Of a DNA stretch of 64,000 nt, positions 35,171 through 44,090 are shown piece after piece. Location: positions 15,185 through 79,184 of the forward strand of contig DATKYO010000002.1 in NCBI GenBank assembly GCA_035528475.1, given 5' to 3'. A program made the translations under genes and the position numbers. The notes under the pieces are model-generated. The model saw nothing but the letters and a program-made list of their open reading frames with translations. It made no database searches and was not told where the DNA came from. Every line of letters begins with the position of its first letter. Within the stretch, counting starts at the first letter, position 1. Source of the DNA: SD8 sp035528475 (GTDB lineage: Archaea > Halobacteriota > Methanomicrobia > Methanomicrobiales > Methanospirillaceae).

Positions 35171-35578
35171 ATGAATGGAGATGATATGCTCAAATCCGTG
35201 ACCGACGAACTGGACAAGCTTCTTTCGCCGGCCCATGTAATGGGGAATGCAATAGATCTGGCCGACAAAGCAGTAATCCCGGTCGTGGAATATGGTTTCG
35301 GTTTCGGTGCCGCCCAGGGAAAAGGAGAGGGAAAGAGCGGTGAAGGAGGAGAGGGTGCAGGAAGTGGTGGTGGTGGTGGAATCACTCCGGTAGCCCTGGT
35401 CATTGTGCACAAGGACCTGAAGGGTGCCGAAGGTATCCAGGTCATATCTCTTCGCAAGGGAAGTCCTATAGCCCAGGTGATATCGACCGTCGCGGAATCA
35501 CTTGCTCCCCAGGTGATCAGTGCAATTAAGGAAATGTCTGGTAAAAAGGAAGAGAAGTCATCAGAAAAAACAGAATGA
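35171..35578 (+). CDS. GerW/YtfJ-family protein
   Basis: A 135-residue protein of the GerW (YtfJ) family. The N-terminal amphipathic region leads to AVIPVVEYGFGFGAAQGKG, a Gly-rich loop (residues about 58-76) and PVALVIVHKDLKG, then IQVISL; this is the family signature. In Bacillus YtfJ is a spore protein of unclear biochemical role, always next to a DUF2953 protein. Here a DUF2953-like gene also follows, 13 bases downstream. This archaeon does not sporulate, so the role must differ. Promoter: TATTATAAGATATAT upstream, GGTGAT before the ATG. Confidence 0.8.
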   Translation: MNGDDMLKSVTDELDKLLSPAHVMGNAIDLADKAVIPVVEYGFGFGAAQGKGEGKSGEGGEGAGSGGGGGITPVALVIVHKDLKGAEGIQVISLRKGSPIAQVISTVAESLAPQVISAIKEMSGKKEEKSSEKTE

Positions 35579-35591
35579 TTCTCCCATCTTC

Positions 35592-36269
35592 ATGGACCCT
35601 TTCATAATTTTTCTTTTCCTGGTCCTTGCTCTGGCATGCCTCGCAGAATTCTGGATTCTCACAACTCCCCTGGACTTTTCAGTCCTTCTGGAACGCAACA
35701 CACAGGACACGCTGCTTGCTCTGGTCGTTTCCTTTGGTCCGGCAGGGTTTAAGAATTGTCTTGAATGTGGGACATGGTCCCATACGCTTTTTCTCGGCAG
35801 ATATGCAATCCATGAATTTCTTCCTGAAGAAATCTATCCTCATATTCCACCAAAGGAGGGAGAAGGAAGAGAAGAGAAGGAAGAAAAATTTGATCCGGGC
35901 GTTTTTGGGGTTATTGTACGTCATCTTCCCGGCCTTATTACCGATGCATGGACAGTATTCATCGTGGGAATTCGTGCAGTCTCCTTTCGCTCCCTGGACC
36001 TGGACTTCAGGCTGGGCCTTTCCAGTCCTGCAATTACGGGGCAGGTATTTGGATATTTTTCTGCTTTGAGGGCAATCCTCTCTCCCGAGAGGAGAGTGTC
36101 GCTTGCCATGACTCCTGAATTTGGTCGGGAAGTGCTGGAAGGGCGGGGAAATCTGTCTCTCCGGGTTAACTACCCAATCCGAATTCTCGCCGCAATAATC
36201 AGGGTAATGATCGGGAAAAATACAAGAAGATTACTCCGTGATCTGCGACGAGGGGGATACCTCCGATGA
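35592..36269 (+). CDS. DUF2953-like membrane protein (YtfI counterpart)
   Basis: About 225 residues. One N-terminal membrane helix (FIIFLFLVLALACLAEFWIL) is followed by a soluble region with a highly charged Glu/Lys linker (KEGEGREEKEEK) and the segment RSLDLDFRLGLSSPAITGQVFGYFSALRAIL, which matches the DUF2953 core (D/G-rich, GxxxPxxTGxxxG). LRVNYPIRILAAIIRVM is typical of the C-terminus. In Bacillus the same pair, ytfI-ytfJ, occurs in reverse order. ATG 35592 follows the GerW gene; the frame is open further up, but the helix sets the start. Confidence 0.7.
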   Translation: MDPFIIFLFLVLALACLAEFWILTTPLDFSVLLERNTQDTLLALVVSFGPAGFKNCLECGTWSHTLFLGRYAIHEFLPEEIYPHIPPKEGEGREEKEEKFDPGVFGVIVRHLPGLITDAWTVFIVGIRAVSFRSLDLDFRLGLSSPAITGQVFGYFSALRAILSPERRVSLAMTPEFGREVLEGRGNLSLRVNYPIRILAAIIRVMIGKNTRRLLRDLRRGGYLR

Positions 36270-36517
36270 TTGCCTGCAGCAAGGTTTTTGCAGGCAAGGT
36301 AGTATCCGCCGGGAACCGGCTGATCGTACCGGTAATCCGTAAGACATTATTTTGGGAAGCTGGCGCCTGCGTTGTGTCTGCCATTCCATTAGCCCTCGTT
36401 ATTGTTGAGGGGGAAAAGGCATTCGTGGCACCCCTGGGAGAAGATATCGACCCGGATACTCTCATGTCCATCCTGTCAGAAATCTTTGCAAAACAGCCAG
36501 ACACATGTCAAAAATGA
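36266..36517 (+). CDS. Short GerW-like paralogue
   Basis: 83 residues. KVFAGKVVSAGNRLIVPVIRK followed by ISAIPLALVIVEGE (here VSAIPLALVIVEG) and FVAPLGEDID has the same strand order as the GerW protein two genes upstream (gD.xIIPV ... PvAlvIV ... v.l), but the Gly-rich loop is shortened to WEAGACV. I read it as a diverged half-size GerW-like protein; this is weak similarity. Its ATG overlaps the stop of the DUF2953-like gene as ATGA, so all three are translated together. Confidence 0.55.
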   Translation: MIACSKVFAGKVVSAGNRLIVPVIRKTLFWEAGACVVSAIPLALVIVEGEKAFVAPLGEDIDPDTLMSILSEIFAKQPDTCQK

Positions 36518-36776
36518 GATAACCGTTCATTGTTTTCAGGAATCTCTTCAGCCCTTTTTTGATTGTCCCCGGATTGTATCCAAAAATTGTCCCGATACCA
36601 TTAATACATTAATTTGCGAAAAATCTCCTTATCATGAATATATTCCCGGCATCTCATCTTCCTGCCTCTTCCGGAACTCCCCGGCAGGATGGAAGCCTCA
36701 TAAATTGTGCAGAGGTGGAAGGGGTTTATTTGATTTCCGGGATATGGAGACAATTCTTATGGAAAATAGTAAAAAA

Positions 36777-37943
36777 TTATTCGTGTCGCAAGGCCTCGAT
36801 AGGGTTGAGATTTGAGGCCTTCCAGGCAGGGTACAACCCTGATAACAGGCTTGTGATTATTCCGAACGCAACGCCGTAAACTATAAAGACCAGGCTGGAG
36901 GGGTAAAAGAGGTACTCAGTTGTCTCAAGCATCACAATGCTGACCACATACCCCCCGAGAAGGCTCAATACACCCCCTATCGATCCTCCTATCACCCCCA
37001 GTATCAGGGCTTCGAAAAGGAAGATGCTCCTGACTTCACTCCTCTGGGTTCCAATACTCCGCAGGACACCAATCTCCTTGATCCTTTCGGTCACTGACAT
37101 CATCATGATATTCAGGATGCTGACACCGGCCACAATAAGGGAAATTCCCCCGATAGCCGTGGTAAATGTGGATATCTGGCCGAATGCAGTAAGAATGGTC
37201 TCCAGGATCGCCTTGGTGTCGATGACGTCCACAACTGTCTCCCGGTGGTTGAGCTGTTTGTCGATGGCATCCTTCACTTCCTCAATTGTGTTGAGGTCTT
37301 TTACCTTGACAATAACCAGATCATAGCCCTCCTGATCATATGCCTCCTCGTACCACTTGCTATCCACCACAATCCCGTAATCAGGATTGATATCAAATCC
37401 CATTCCCCGCTCTTCAAGGATCCCGACAATACGCAGAGACCCTTTATCCCCCACGGATACCCGGGATCCGGTTTTTATATTATTCTCTTCCGCAAATCTG
37501 GCTCCGGCCATTGCCCCGGAAGAACCCCGGATATATGTTCCTTCAGTGACTTCAAGCAAAATGGGAATATCTTCAGGACTCATTCCATAGATACTCCCCG
37601 CGGTGTCTTCAGTGCCTACCTTCATCCGTGAGCCTCCCGAGTATACCGGGATGGTAATATCAGGCGCGACAGCACGGCGGATCTGTTCTACATTCCGTTC
37701 GGAGATCAATTCGTTGGCCGTGGCACCCATCCGTACTCCCCCCCCGGTATGGGGAGTGACTATGAGGCTGTCGCCCACAGTGGAAAGACTATCTGATATG
37801 GCGAGAACCAGGCTGTTGCCCAGTATCCCCATTGAGGCAATAGCGACAACGCCGATAACAATTCCAAGAATGGCCAGTAACGAACGAAGCCAGTGAACCC
37901 TGATATTTCTTTTCGCAAACTCGAAAAACATCCCTTTTACCAT
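36777..37943 (-). CDS. MacB/FtsX-type ABC transporter permease
   Basis: A 388-residue permease with an N-terminal helix (LRSLLAILGIVIGVVAIASM), a large extracytoplasmic domain (residues about 45-250, with GMSPEDIPILLEVTEG) and three C-terminal helices (ISLIVAGVSILNIMMMSVTERIKEIG segment, LFEALILGVIGGSIGG, FIVYGVAFGIITSLL). The end, YPAWKASNLNPIEALRHE, is the conserved coupling sequence. It belongs with the ATPase at 38185-38874; a decayed permease copy lies between. Start is ATG 37943 or ATG 37931. Confidence 0.9.
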   Translation of the reverse strand: MVKGMFFEFAKRNIRVHWLRSLLAILGIVIGVVAIASMGILGNSLVLAISDSLSTVGDSLIVTPHTGGGVRMGATANELISERNVEQIRRAVAPDITIPVYSGGSRMKVGTEDTAGSIYGMSPEDIPILLEVTEGTYIRGSSGAMAGARFAEENNIKTGSRVSVGDKGSLRIVGILEERGMGFDINPDYGIVVDSKWYEEAYDQEGYDLVIVKVKDLNTIEEVKDAIDKQLNHRETVVDVIDTKAILETILTAFGQISTFTTAIGGISLIVAGVSILNIMMMSVTERIKEIGVLRSIGTQRSEVRSIFLFEALILGVIGGSIGGVLSLLGGYVVSIVMLETTEYLFYPSSLVFIVYGVAFGIITSLLSGLYPAWKASNLNPIEALRHE

Positions 37944-38016
37944 ATATAACCCCAGTTATGGCGTCCTGACTGCCTTGTGCTTTCCTGTACCATATTTTTT
38001 TTCCTTCCTATATCAT

Positions 38017-38165
38017 TCATAGTGCAAATGCCTCAATCGGGTTGACACGCGATGCCCTCCAGGCAGGGTAAATTCAGGGAAGGGTACTGGTTAAAATACC
38101 AAATATTACACCAGGGACCCACTTCTGTCTCCCGGGGATATGCCACTTCGCTCACATTCAGGAGA
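38017..38165 (-). pseudogene. Decayed C-terminal end of a second ABC permease
   Basis: On the minus strand the sequence 38120-38017 reads GVIFGILTSTLP, an in-frame TGA, then IYPAWRASRVNPIEAFAL and a stop. This matches GVAFGIITSLLSGLYPAWKASNLNPIEAL of the intact permease next to it. Further upstream, homologous sequence (LNVSEVAYP) continues in another frame to about 38165. An internal stop and a frameshift show that a second permease gene stood between the intact permease and the ATPase and has been lost except for about 45 codons. Confidence 0.75.
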
Positions 38166-38184
38166 TAGGGCAATTGTATAAAGA

Positions 38185-38874
38185 TCATGTGATCTTTCCA
38201 TCAACTATCCGGATAATCCGGTGGGCATATTTTGCTACGGCAGGGTCATGTGTAACCATTATGATGGTCTTGTTCCGGGATTGGTTGAGACTCTGCAGGA
38301 GTTCCATGATGGCCATGCCTGTTTTGGAGTCAAGGTTACCCGTGGGTTCGTCTGCCAGTAGTATTTCGGGGTCGTTCACAAGTGCCCTGGCAATGGCCAC
38401 CCTCTGTTGTTGTCCGCCCGAAAGTTCGGTTGGTTTGTGCAGATACAGCGATTCCTCAAGGTCCATTGCCTGGAGAACTTCAATGCACCTATCCTCGCAA
38501 TCCCTGGTCCCTTTCTTCAGGATGAGCGGATACTGGACATTTTCAAGTGCGGTGAGGAGAGGAAGCAGGTTGAATTGCTGGAAAATGAATCCGATATGAT
38601 CCCGGCGGAGGGCAGTCTGTTCCTCATCGCTCATAGTCCCCACATTTCTTCCCTTGATAAAAAGAATTCCTGATGTAGGCGTATCCAGGCAGCCCATCAG
38701 ATTGAGCAACGTGGACTTCCCTGATCCGGAAGGGCCCATGATGGCGATGAATTCTCCCGGCTCAATGTCCAGGGTCACATCGTCCAGGGCAACAACATCA
38801 CCCGCGGGGAGGGGATAAATCTTGGTGACGCCCCGAAACTGAATGACGTAGTCCCCGTCAGGGGATTCACTCAT
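38185..38874 (-). CDS. ABC transporter ATP-binding protein (MacB/LolD type)
   Basis: A 229-residue ATPase. Walker A is GPSGSGKSTLLNLMG near residue 50, the Q-loop is FIFQQFNLLPLLTALENVQ, the signature LSGGQQQRVAIARALVN, Walker B ILLADEPTGNLDS and the switch His MVTHDPAVAKYA. It powers export or membrane-lipid/protein extrusion with the permease downstream. Its start overlaps the COG1361 gene by eight bases. Confidence 0.96.
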   Translation of the reverse strand: MSESPDGDYVIQFRGVTKIYPLPAGDVVALDDVTLDIEPGEFIAIMGPSGSGKSTLLNLMGCLDTPTSGILFIKGRNVGTMSDEEQTALRRDHIGFIFQQFNLLPLLTALENVQYPLILKKGTRDCEDRCIEVLQAMDLEESLYLHKPTELSGGQQQRVAIARALVNDPEILLADEPTGNLDSKTGMAIMELLQSLNQSRNKTIIMVTHDPAVAKYAHRIIRIVDGKIT

Positions 38875-40021
38875 TTCTCTTTCTCCACGAATACCAGATG
38901 ATTCCCCCGATGGCGACTACCAGGATTATGATCATTGCAATGACAGGGATAGGGATTCCCGGCTCTTTCTGGTTGGATGTGTTTGCTTCCGGGACGTCCA
39001 CAGATGTGCTGGAGGTGAATTGATTCCCATCAGAATCCTTATAGCTGGCAAGGACGGGGATGCTGGTTACATCCTCTGCTGAAAATGTGATCTCAAAACT
39101 GGAGAAGTCATCCGGCTGAAGAGCGCCCACCACATACTGTTTGTAGGGATCTTGCGGATCTGCACCTTCTCCTGCCGTAATAACTACTGAATTTGCTACT
39201 TCGAGCCCTGCATTGGTCACATCGCCGGTCACTGAATACACGCCTCCCTCATAGCTGACCACGATATTGGAGAGAATCGGATTCGCCTTTTTCTTGCTTT
39301 CCCCCAGAGTTAAGGGGACTTCTTTGGTTTCTGTATGTGAATTGATGCCGTTTTTATAGTCCACTATTATTGACAACGTCGTGGACTCTTCAGGAGTTAC
39401 AGAAAATGTGACTTTTCGGGAGCTGTCGGGATTTAAATTACCGATAAAAGAACTGGAGGGAATCACATCGATACCCTGTCCACGCAGATATATGATAACC
39501 CCGTTTACCGGGTTATCCCTGGGATTTCCTACTAAAATTTCAACCTCGTCCTTTACACCGGCCGAAAATGCGTCGGGTTTATCAAGGAGGGATATTTCCA
39601 GAGGATCATTCTGGACCTGGAGTTTTACAGGGTAACGGAGATAGCCGGCATCCCTGAAATCCACCGAGAAAGTAGGATAATAAATCCCCTCGGGAACATC
39701 TGCCAGGACCGTGAAGATGAATTTCTGCCGGTTTCCACCACCAATGCTGGTCGCAGTATCATAGGGATTTGATAGGAGCCGGATATCCTCGTCATAGAGT
39801 GTAGCCCGGCGAATGCCCACGCCCTGCAATCCGTTGTTGGCAATTTCCACGGTAATGATGCCGGTATCACCCTCTATAAAGACCTGGGGATCGAGAGTCA
39901 CATTCGTGACCGTGACCTGTGCTGCTGCCGCCTCTGATTCCGCAGATGCGGCAAATGCAGGAGTGAAAAGGAGTGCCAGTGCAATACAAACCGAGAGTGT
40001 TGCATGTAGTGCTGCCTTCAT
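38867..40021 (-). CDS. COG1361-type exported protein with CARDB-like domains
   Basis: A 384-residue protein with a signal peptide (LSVCIALALLFTPAFAASA), three beta-sandwich domains of the CARDB/NPCBM-associated type (for example VTLDPQVFIEGDTGIITVEIANNG; SLLDKPDAFSAGVKDEVEI; VTNAGLEVANSVVITAG) and a C-terminal anchor (IPVIAMIIILVVAIGGIIWYSW). Such S-layer-like proteins regularly accompany MacB-type ABC exporters in methanogens and probably serve as the extracellular partner. It overlaps the ATPase gene and directly abuts the Yip1 gene. Confidence 0.85.
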   Translation of the reverse strand: MKAALHATLSVCIALALLFTPAFAASAESEAAAAQVTVTNVTLDPQVFIEGDTGIITVEIANNGLQGVGIRRATLYDEDIRLLSNPYDTATSIGGGNRQKFIFTVLADVPEGIYYPTFSVDFRDAGYLRYPVKLQVQNDPLEISLLDKPDAFSAGVKDEVEILVGNPRDNPVNGVIIYLRGQGIDVIPSSSFIGNLNPDSSRKVTFSVTPEESTTLSIIVDYKNGINSHTETKEVPLTLGESKKKANPILSNIVVSYEGGVYSVTGDVTNAGLEVANSVVITAGEGADPQDPYKQYVVGALQPDDFSSFEITFSAEDVTSIPVLASYKDSDGNQFTSSTSVDVPEANTSNQKEPGIPIPVIAMIIILVVAIGGIIWYSWRKRNE

Positions 40022-40711
40022 TCAGGCACCACCGGCAATCGGGAATCCTGCAAAGATTGTATACAGCATATAGATAATATAGAGGAGAACCGGAATCCCC
40101 ACAGTAATGATCGCATTTCGAAGAGAAAGTTCCCGGGCATATTTTATTCCGAATATCCAGACATTTGCGGACCAAATGAGAAAAATAAGTGCTATTATGG
40201 TGGAAACCTGGGTGAATTCCCTGAATGAAGGGTCCTGGGTCAACTGCATGACTGCCTGCTGCATGGCTGCAGGGTCCTGGATGGAGTGTACGACAGGAAC
40301 ACGCACCATGGGAAGATAGTAAAATGATAATAAAAGGGTCACGAACGACCCGAAAATCATCGGGACAAGCCCATATCCTACATTCTCCAGTGTGCGCTTA
40401 AAGCTCCCTTTTCCTGAAAAGACCATCGAGACGAGAAAGAAAATTCCCGTAACAATGAGCCACCATAGAATGATGAATCCCAGGAGTCCAGAAATTGCAC
40501 CGATTATTCCAATTATTGAGGACATGCCTGCCGTTGCGGCCTGAGAAAATATCCGGGCGGTCAACCCTGAAACCTGATAGGCAGCAAGCGCTGCCAGAAT
40601 TGCGCCTATCAGCACTATCAGGCCTGGAATTTTAAGGTTCTCCGGCTCATTCGCTTTTTCGGAGAAGAATGAGTCAGGACGGATCAAAAGATCCATTATT
40701 TTTTGTATCAT
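40022..40711 (-). CDS. Yip1-family membrane protein
   Basis: A 229-residue protein with five to six membrane helices. LLIRPDSFFSEKANEPENLKIP at the N-terminus and LENVGYGLVPMIFGSFVTLL are the archaeal Yip1-domain features. It precedes the COG1361/ABC genes in the same transcript, a recurring arrangement in Methanomicrobiales; a role in assembly of the exporter is inferred from that context only. Confidence 0.8.
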   Translation of the reverse strand: MIQKIMDLLIRPDSFFSEKANEPENLKIPGLIVLIGAILAALAAYQVSGLTARIFSQAATAGMSSIIGIIGAISGLLGFIILWWLIVTGIFFLVSMVFSGKGSFKRTLENVGYGLVPMIFGSFVTLLLSFYYLPMVRVPVVHSIQDPAAMQQAVMQLTQDPSFREFTQVSTIIALIFLIWSANVWIFGIKYARELSLRNAIITVGIPVLLYIIYMLYTIFAGFPIAGGA

Positions 40712-40735
40712 ACCAAATCACCACTGTTTTGTTCT

Positions 40736-41263
40736 TCACACATTTTGATATTCTTCCGCGTATATTTTTTTCCGGTCCTCATTAAAGCTCCCCTTATAGG
40801 TAATCCATCGATCAATAAGACCAGGGATTTCTTCTTCTAGGAATGCATAGAAGGCATCTATCTCTTCAACGCGCTGTCTGATTTCCGGATCCTTTCCCTT
40901 CATTATTAACCTTGCCTCGCCAAAAAGCACTCTCACCGCAGACAATGATTTTAGCTTATTCAGTACCACGTCTTCCCAGGATTCATTTTGAATACAGTAA
41001 TAACGGGAACGTTCGCCCGGCAGACGGATCTCTTCGACAATTCCGAATTTCGAAAGCAGCCGCATAACATTACTCACCGAACTTTTGGCAATTTTTAACC
41101 TCTCCACAAGCTGGGCGGCACTCTGGTGAGGTGGATCACAGATGAGAAGGTACCCGAATATTCTCCCTGCAATATGGGGTAAAAGCATGTATTTACCGAA
41201 GGTGGTTGCAAATTTTTCGATAAAGATATCTTCAGGAGATGTATCCTGCATTGTAATGTTCAC
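40736..41263 (-). CDS. GbsR/MarR-type winged-helix regulator
   Basis: A 175-residue protein. EKFATTFGKYMLLPHIAGRIFGYLLICDPPH followed by SAAQLVERLKIAKSSVSNVMRLLSKFGIVEEI (each given here in part) is the GbsR-family winged helix; the C-terminal half is helical with a charged tail (RWITYKG). It is the first gene upstream of the Yip1-COG1361-ABC genes, 24 bases away, and probably controls them and itself. Confidence 0.85.
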   Translation of the reverse strand: MNITMQDTSPEDIFIEKFATTFGKYMLLPHIAGRIFGYLLICDPPHQSAAQLVERLKIAKSSVSNVMRLLSKFGIVEEIRLPGERSRYYCIQNESWEDVVLNKLKSLSAVRVLFGEARLIMKGKDPEIRQRVEEIDAFYAFLEEEIPGLIDRWITYKGSFNEDRKKIYAEEYQNV

Positions 41264-41347
41264 TTTGTTCAGTAAGTTATGAAATTAGGATACTATATAA
41301 TATTTATTCATTTCTCCATACATAGAATCAAACCCACTGCACTCTCT

Positions 41348-42280
41348 TCAGAAGAATTTCTTTGTCCAGAAGATACCGATACCAATAGCTGAGAGTATCG
41401 TCGTTATAGCCATAGTGATCACGAACGCAAATGGTGAATCCTGGAAGGGCAGATCCACATTCATTCCATAGATGCTTGCCACCAGCGTCGGTATCATGAG
41501 GATGATGGTAACTGTCGTGAGAAGTTTCATCACTACGTTCAAATTGTTGGATATAACCGATGCGAACGCATCCATCATCCCCGATAAAATGCTGGAGTAG
41601 ATGTTGGCCATCTCAATGGCCTGCTTGTTTTCGATGACCACTTCCTCAAAGATATCCCTGTCGTCATCGTCCATCTCAATACAACCCATGCTGTTGAATT
41701 TCTCAACCATGAGGGTATTGGACCGTAGGGAGGTGATAAAATACACAAGGCTCTTTTCAAGATTGAGCAATTTTATGAGCTGTTCGTTTTTTAAGGCTTT
41801 GTGAAGTTCTTTCTCCACATTTCCACTCATTCTGTTGATATCTTTTAAGTAGCTCAGGAATAAGAGCGCGTTTCGGAGAAAAAGAAGGAGGACAAATCGT
41901 GTACGATTTACCGTAGTAAAATTCTTTATTCTCCCGGCAAAGAACTCTGCAATCACATCGACATCCAGAACAGAAACCGTGATCAGGACATTCTGGGTAA
42001 GGATTATGCCAAGTGGGAGTGTAGTGAAGGGAATATCGGCATCTATTACTTCCCGCCGGGGTGTTCGGAGCAGAATGAGTGTGCTCCCCTCTTCTCTCTC
42101 CACACGTGCCCTTTCATCCACATCAAGCGGATCGGTGAGGAAATCTGAGGGAATATTAAACCAGGAGACCAGTTCCTCGATCTCCTGCTTTCCGGGATTT
42201 GTCACATGTATCCAGCATCCGCTCTCATAGCTGTCCTGCCTCTGCAATCCATCATCACTGGTTCTGTATATCGAAATCAT
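41348..42280 (-). CDS. corA: CorA-family divalent metal transporter
   Basis: A 310-residue CorA protein. The first C-terminal helix ends with the signature YGMN (VASIYGMNVDLPFQ), the external loop is short, and the second helix (FAFVITMAITTILSAIGIGIFW) is followed by a basic end, KKFF. Residues 1-245 form the cytoplasmic funnel. It carries Mg2+ or another divalent ion. About 215 bases of sequence without a gene separate it from budA. Confidence 0.9.
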   Translation of the reverse strand: MISIYRTSDDGLQRQDSYESGCWIHVTNPGKQEIEELVSWFNIPSDFLTDPLDVDERARVEREEGSTLILLRTPRREVIDADIPFTTLPLGIILTQNVLITVSVLDVDVIAEFFAGRIKNFTTVNRTRFVLLLFLRNALLFLSYLKDINRMSGNVEKELHKALKNEQLIKLLNLEKSLVYFITSLRSNTLMVEKFNSMGCIEMDDDDRDIFEEVVIENKQAIEMANIYSSILSGMMDAFASVISNNLNVVMKLLTTVTIILMIPTLVASIYGMNVDLPFQDSPFAFVITMAITTILSAIGIGIFWTKKFF

Positions 42281-42494
42281 TGTATTTCACCCCCCTTTTC
42301 CTATCGCTCCGGACTTCTCAACGCGACAGCAGCGGTCATATCGGGCCTCCAGGCGTTTGTATTTCCCTGCATCGAAAATATCAGTATTAAGCTGTCCAGA
42401 TCTGGTCGTAATCTTTGTAGTAAAAAATAGTTTTTGATCTTTATCTCTCTTCGCAAATATTGCAGTGAATGCAGGGCATTCACCCGGATTGGTC

Positions 42495-43298
42495 CTATCC
42501 ACCTTTCTCTACAGATTCAAGGTCTTTTGTGAGGTTTCTTGTCGTGACAATTTCCTGTGTATTCTCCTGATGTGGCAGCAATAATGCAAATTCAGGTGTG
42601 GCATCCAGGACCATTGTGGCATTTTCCAGGGAAAAGTCCAGGATATGTCCACCGACCGATCTCAAGGAATCAATATAATGAAGATGGAACCCGGGAACAT
42701 TGAGACCCTGAAACGAGGAGGGCGTATAAAAGCCAACTATCGTGCCATTGGTATTATTGATGAGAAAGATCGACTGCTCCTTCGCTGCATCAACAAGCAG
42801 AGGATAGGGGTGTTGTTGCCGGGGGATGGCTCGTGCTTTGACATAGGGTATCCGGCCATCTATCCTGACCGCGTAGAGCATCGTGCGCGATGGGATCATG
42901 GAGGTTGCGATTGTATTGAATTCAGAAAAATTCCCTGCGTTTTCGATACGAAATTCGAGATCGGGATCGAAATATGTGACAGTAGCGAAAGGAGTGGCCA
43001 TGCTGCCATTGACCGGATACACCTTTCCGTCTGCTTTTACCTGGTAATATATTCCATCAACGGCAATCATTTCGCCGTCGAGGCCGTCAAATGTTCCTAT
43101 CCCGAAATCGCCATGTCCTGATAATTCATCAAATATATAGACGCCATCATATCCACCCACAAGAAGCGCCTCGATGGTGGAGACCTGGAAGAGTGTATCC
43201 CTGTCGTCCGCCTCTCCGGAATATGCCGCAGTCCATCCCAGCGCAACTCCCAGCATTACAAGTCCGATTCCGGCAAGAATCAGCAACCACTCCCGCAT
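42495..43298 (-). CDS. budA: Alpha-acetolactate decarboxylase with an N-terminal membrane segment
   Basis: A 267-residue protein. TIEALLVGGYDGVYIFDELSG, HGDFGIGTFDGLDGEMIAVDG and TPFATVTYFDPD match acetolactate decarboxylase, which converts alpha-acetolactate to acetoin. The zinc ligands are visible: His205 and His207 in GFHLHYID and His218 in VGGHILDF. A hydrophobic segment (LLILAGIGLVMLGVALGWTAA) at residues 5-25 marks it as exported or membrane-anchored, as in several bacterial homologues. Immediately upstream lies a cupin gene end only; the intact cupin is 2 kb away with a fragment of a second budA. Confidence 0.88.
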   Translation of the reverse strand: MREWLLILAGIGLVMLGVALGWTAAYSGEADDRDTLFQVSTIEALLVGGYDGVYIFDELSGHGDFGIGTFDGLDGEMIAVDGIYYQVKADGKVYPVNGSMATPFATVTYFDPDLEFRIENAGNFSEFNTIATSMIPSRTMLYAVRIDGRIPYVKARAIPRQQHPYPLLVDAAKEQSIFLINNTNGTIVGFYTPSSFQGLNVPGFHLHYIDSLRSVGGHILDFSLENATMVLDATPEFALLLPHQENTQEIVTTRNLTKDLESVEKGG

Positions 43299-43378
43299 AA
43301 TACTATATCTCGCCTGTCCGGTATTGTGTTTTTGCTTATCTATCTGATTTTTCCGAAAGTGCGCACAATCCAGCCGGA
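43213..43378. repeat. Diverged direct repeat, copy 1 (budA start plus cupin end)
   Basis: About 165 bases here match 45174-45340 in the same orientation, at roughly four of five positions by eye. The copy holds the first 25-30 codons of the intact budA and the last codons of a cupin gene (GWIVRTFGKI, then a stop). The island of foreign genes lies between the two copies. Confidence 0.75.
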
Positions 43379-43885
43379 ATCCTCATATGGAAACCTGATG
43401 CTCTTTCCTGGCCGTCCCTTTTTTATTTCCCGATCCGGGCATGTCATGGGAATGCACCTGGCCATCGGTCTTGGAGTCACTGCAATTGAGCAGAAAATCC
43501 CTGTTCTGTTCATCAATGCCTCTGTTCTAATCGAACAACTAAAGGATGCCTATCATACCGATCAGCTGGACAGGTACCTGAAGAAGCTGACCCGGCCAAG
43601 AGTCCTGATCATCGATGAGATCGCGTATTTACCGTTCGATGAACATACCGCGTACTGTTTCTCCAGTTGATCTCACGGAGATATGAGAGGGGATCAACCG
43701 TATTCACCTCGAATAAGACATTCGCCGATTGGGGAGAGATCTTCCAGGATCATGGCATCGCTGCAACACTGCTCGATCGGATCCTCCATCACTGTAACAG
43801 TGTGAACATCCGGAGTGAGAGTTATCGTATGAAAGATCGAAAAAACTATAAATTATGGCCGAATCGAGAGGAAAGAGGTTTCCAA
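43378..43885 (+). pseudogene. Remnant of an IS21-family IstB ATPase gene
   Basis: Two adjoining frames encode IstB-like protein: ESSYGNLMLFPG to RPRVLIIDEIAYLPFDEHTA in the first, then LISRRYERGSTVFTSNKTFADWGEIF and ILHHCNSVNIRSESYRMKD in the second. A one-base loss near 43655 (reading LFLQLISRR) breaks the frame. The Walker A loop (normally GPPGTGKTHLA) is destroyed, and the N-terminal 100 residues and istA are absent. The Walker B region is intact. It is a dead insertion-sequence fragment. Confidence 0.8.
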
Positions 43886-44090
43886 ATGTATGACAAAAAG
43901 TTGACTATCGATTTAAGCGAGGTGGGGAATGATAATCCGACGCAATTGGGGAAATTAGACCGACGTTAACACGGCTCCACAAAAGTGAAATACGCTGAAT
44001 GGAACAAAGATTTTTCCTTAACTTCTTAACCAATGACCGCTGGACGGTAACTCAATACCAAATTATAGCCTTCTTGTTTCGATCTGATTT

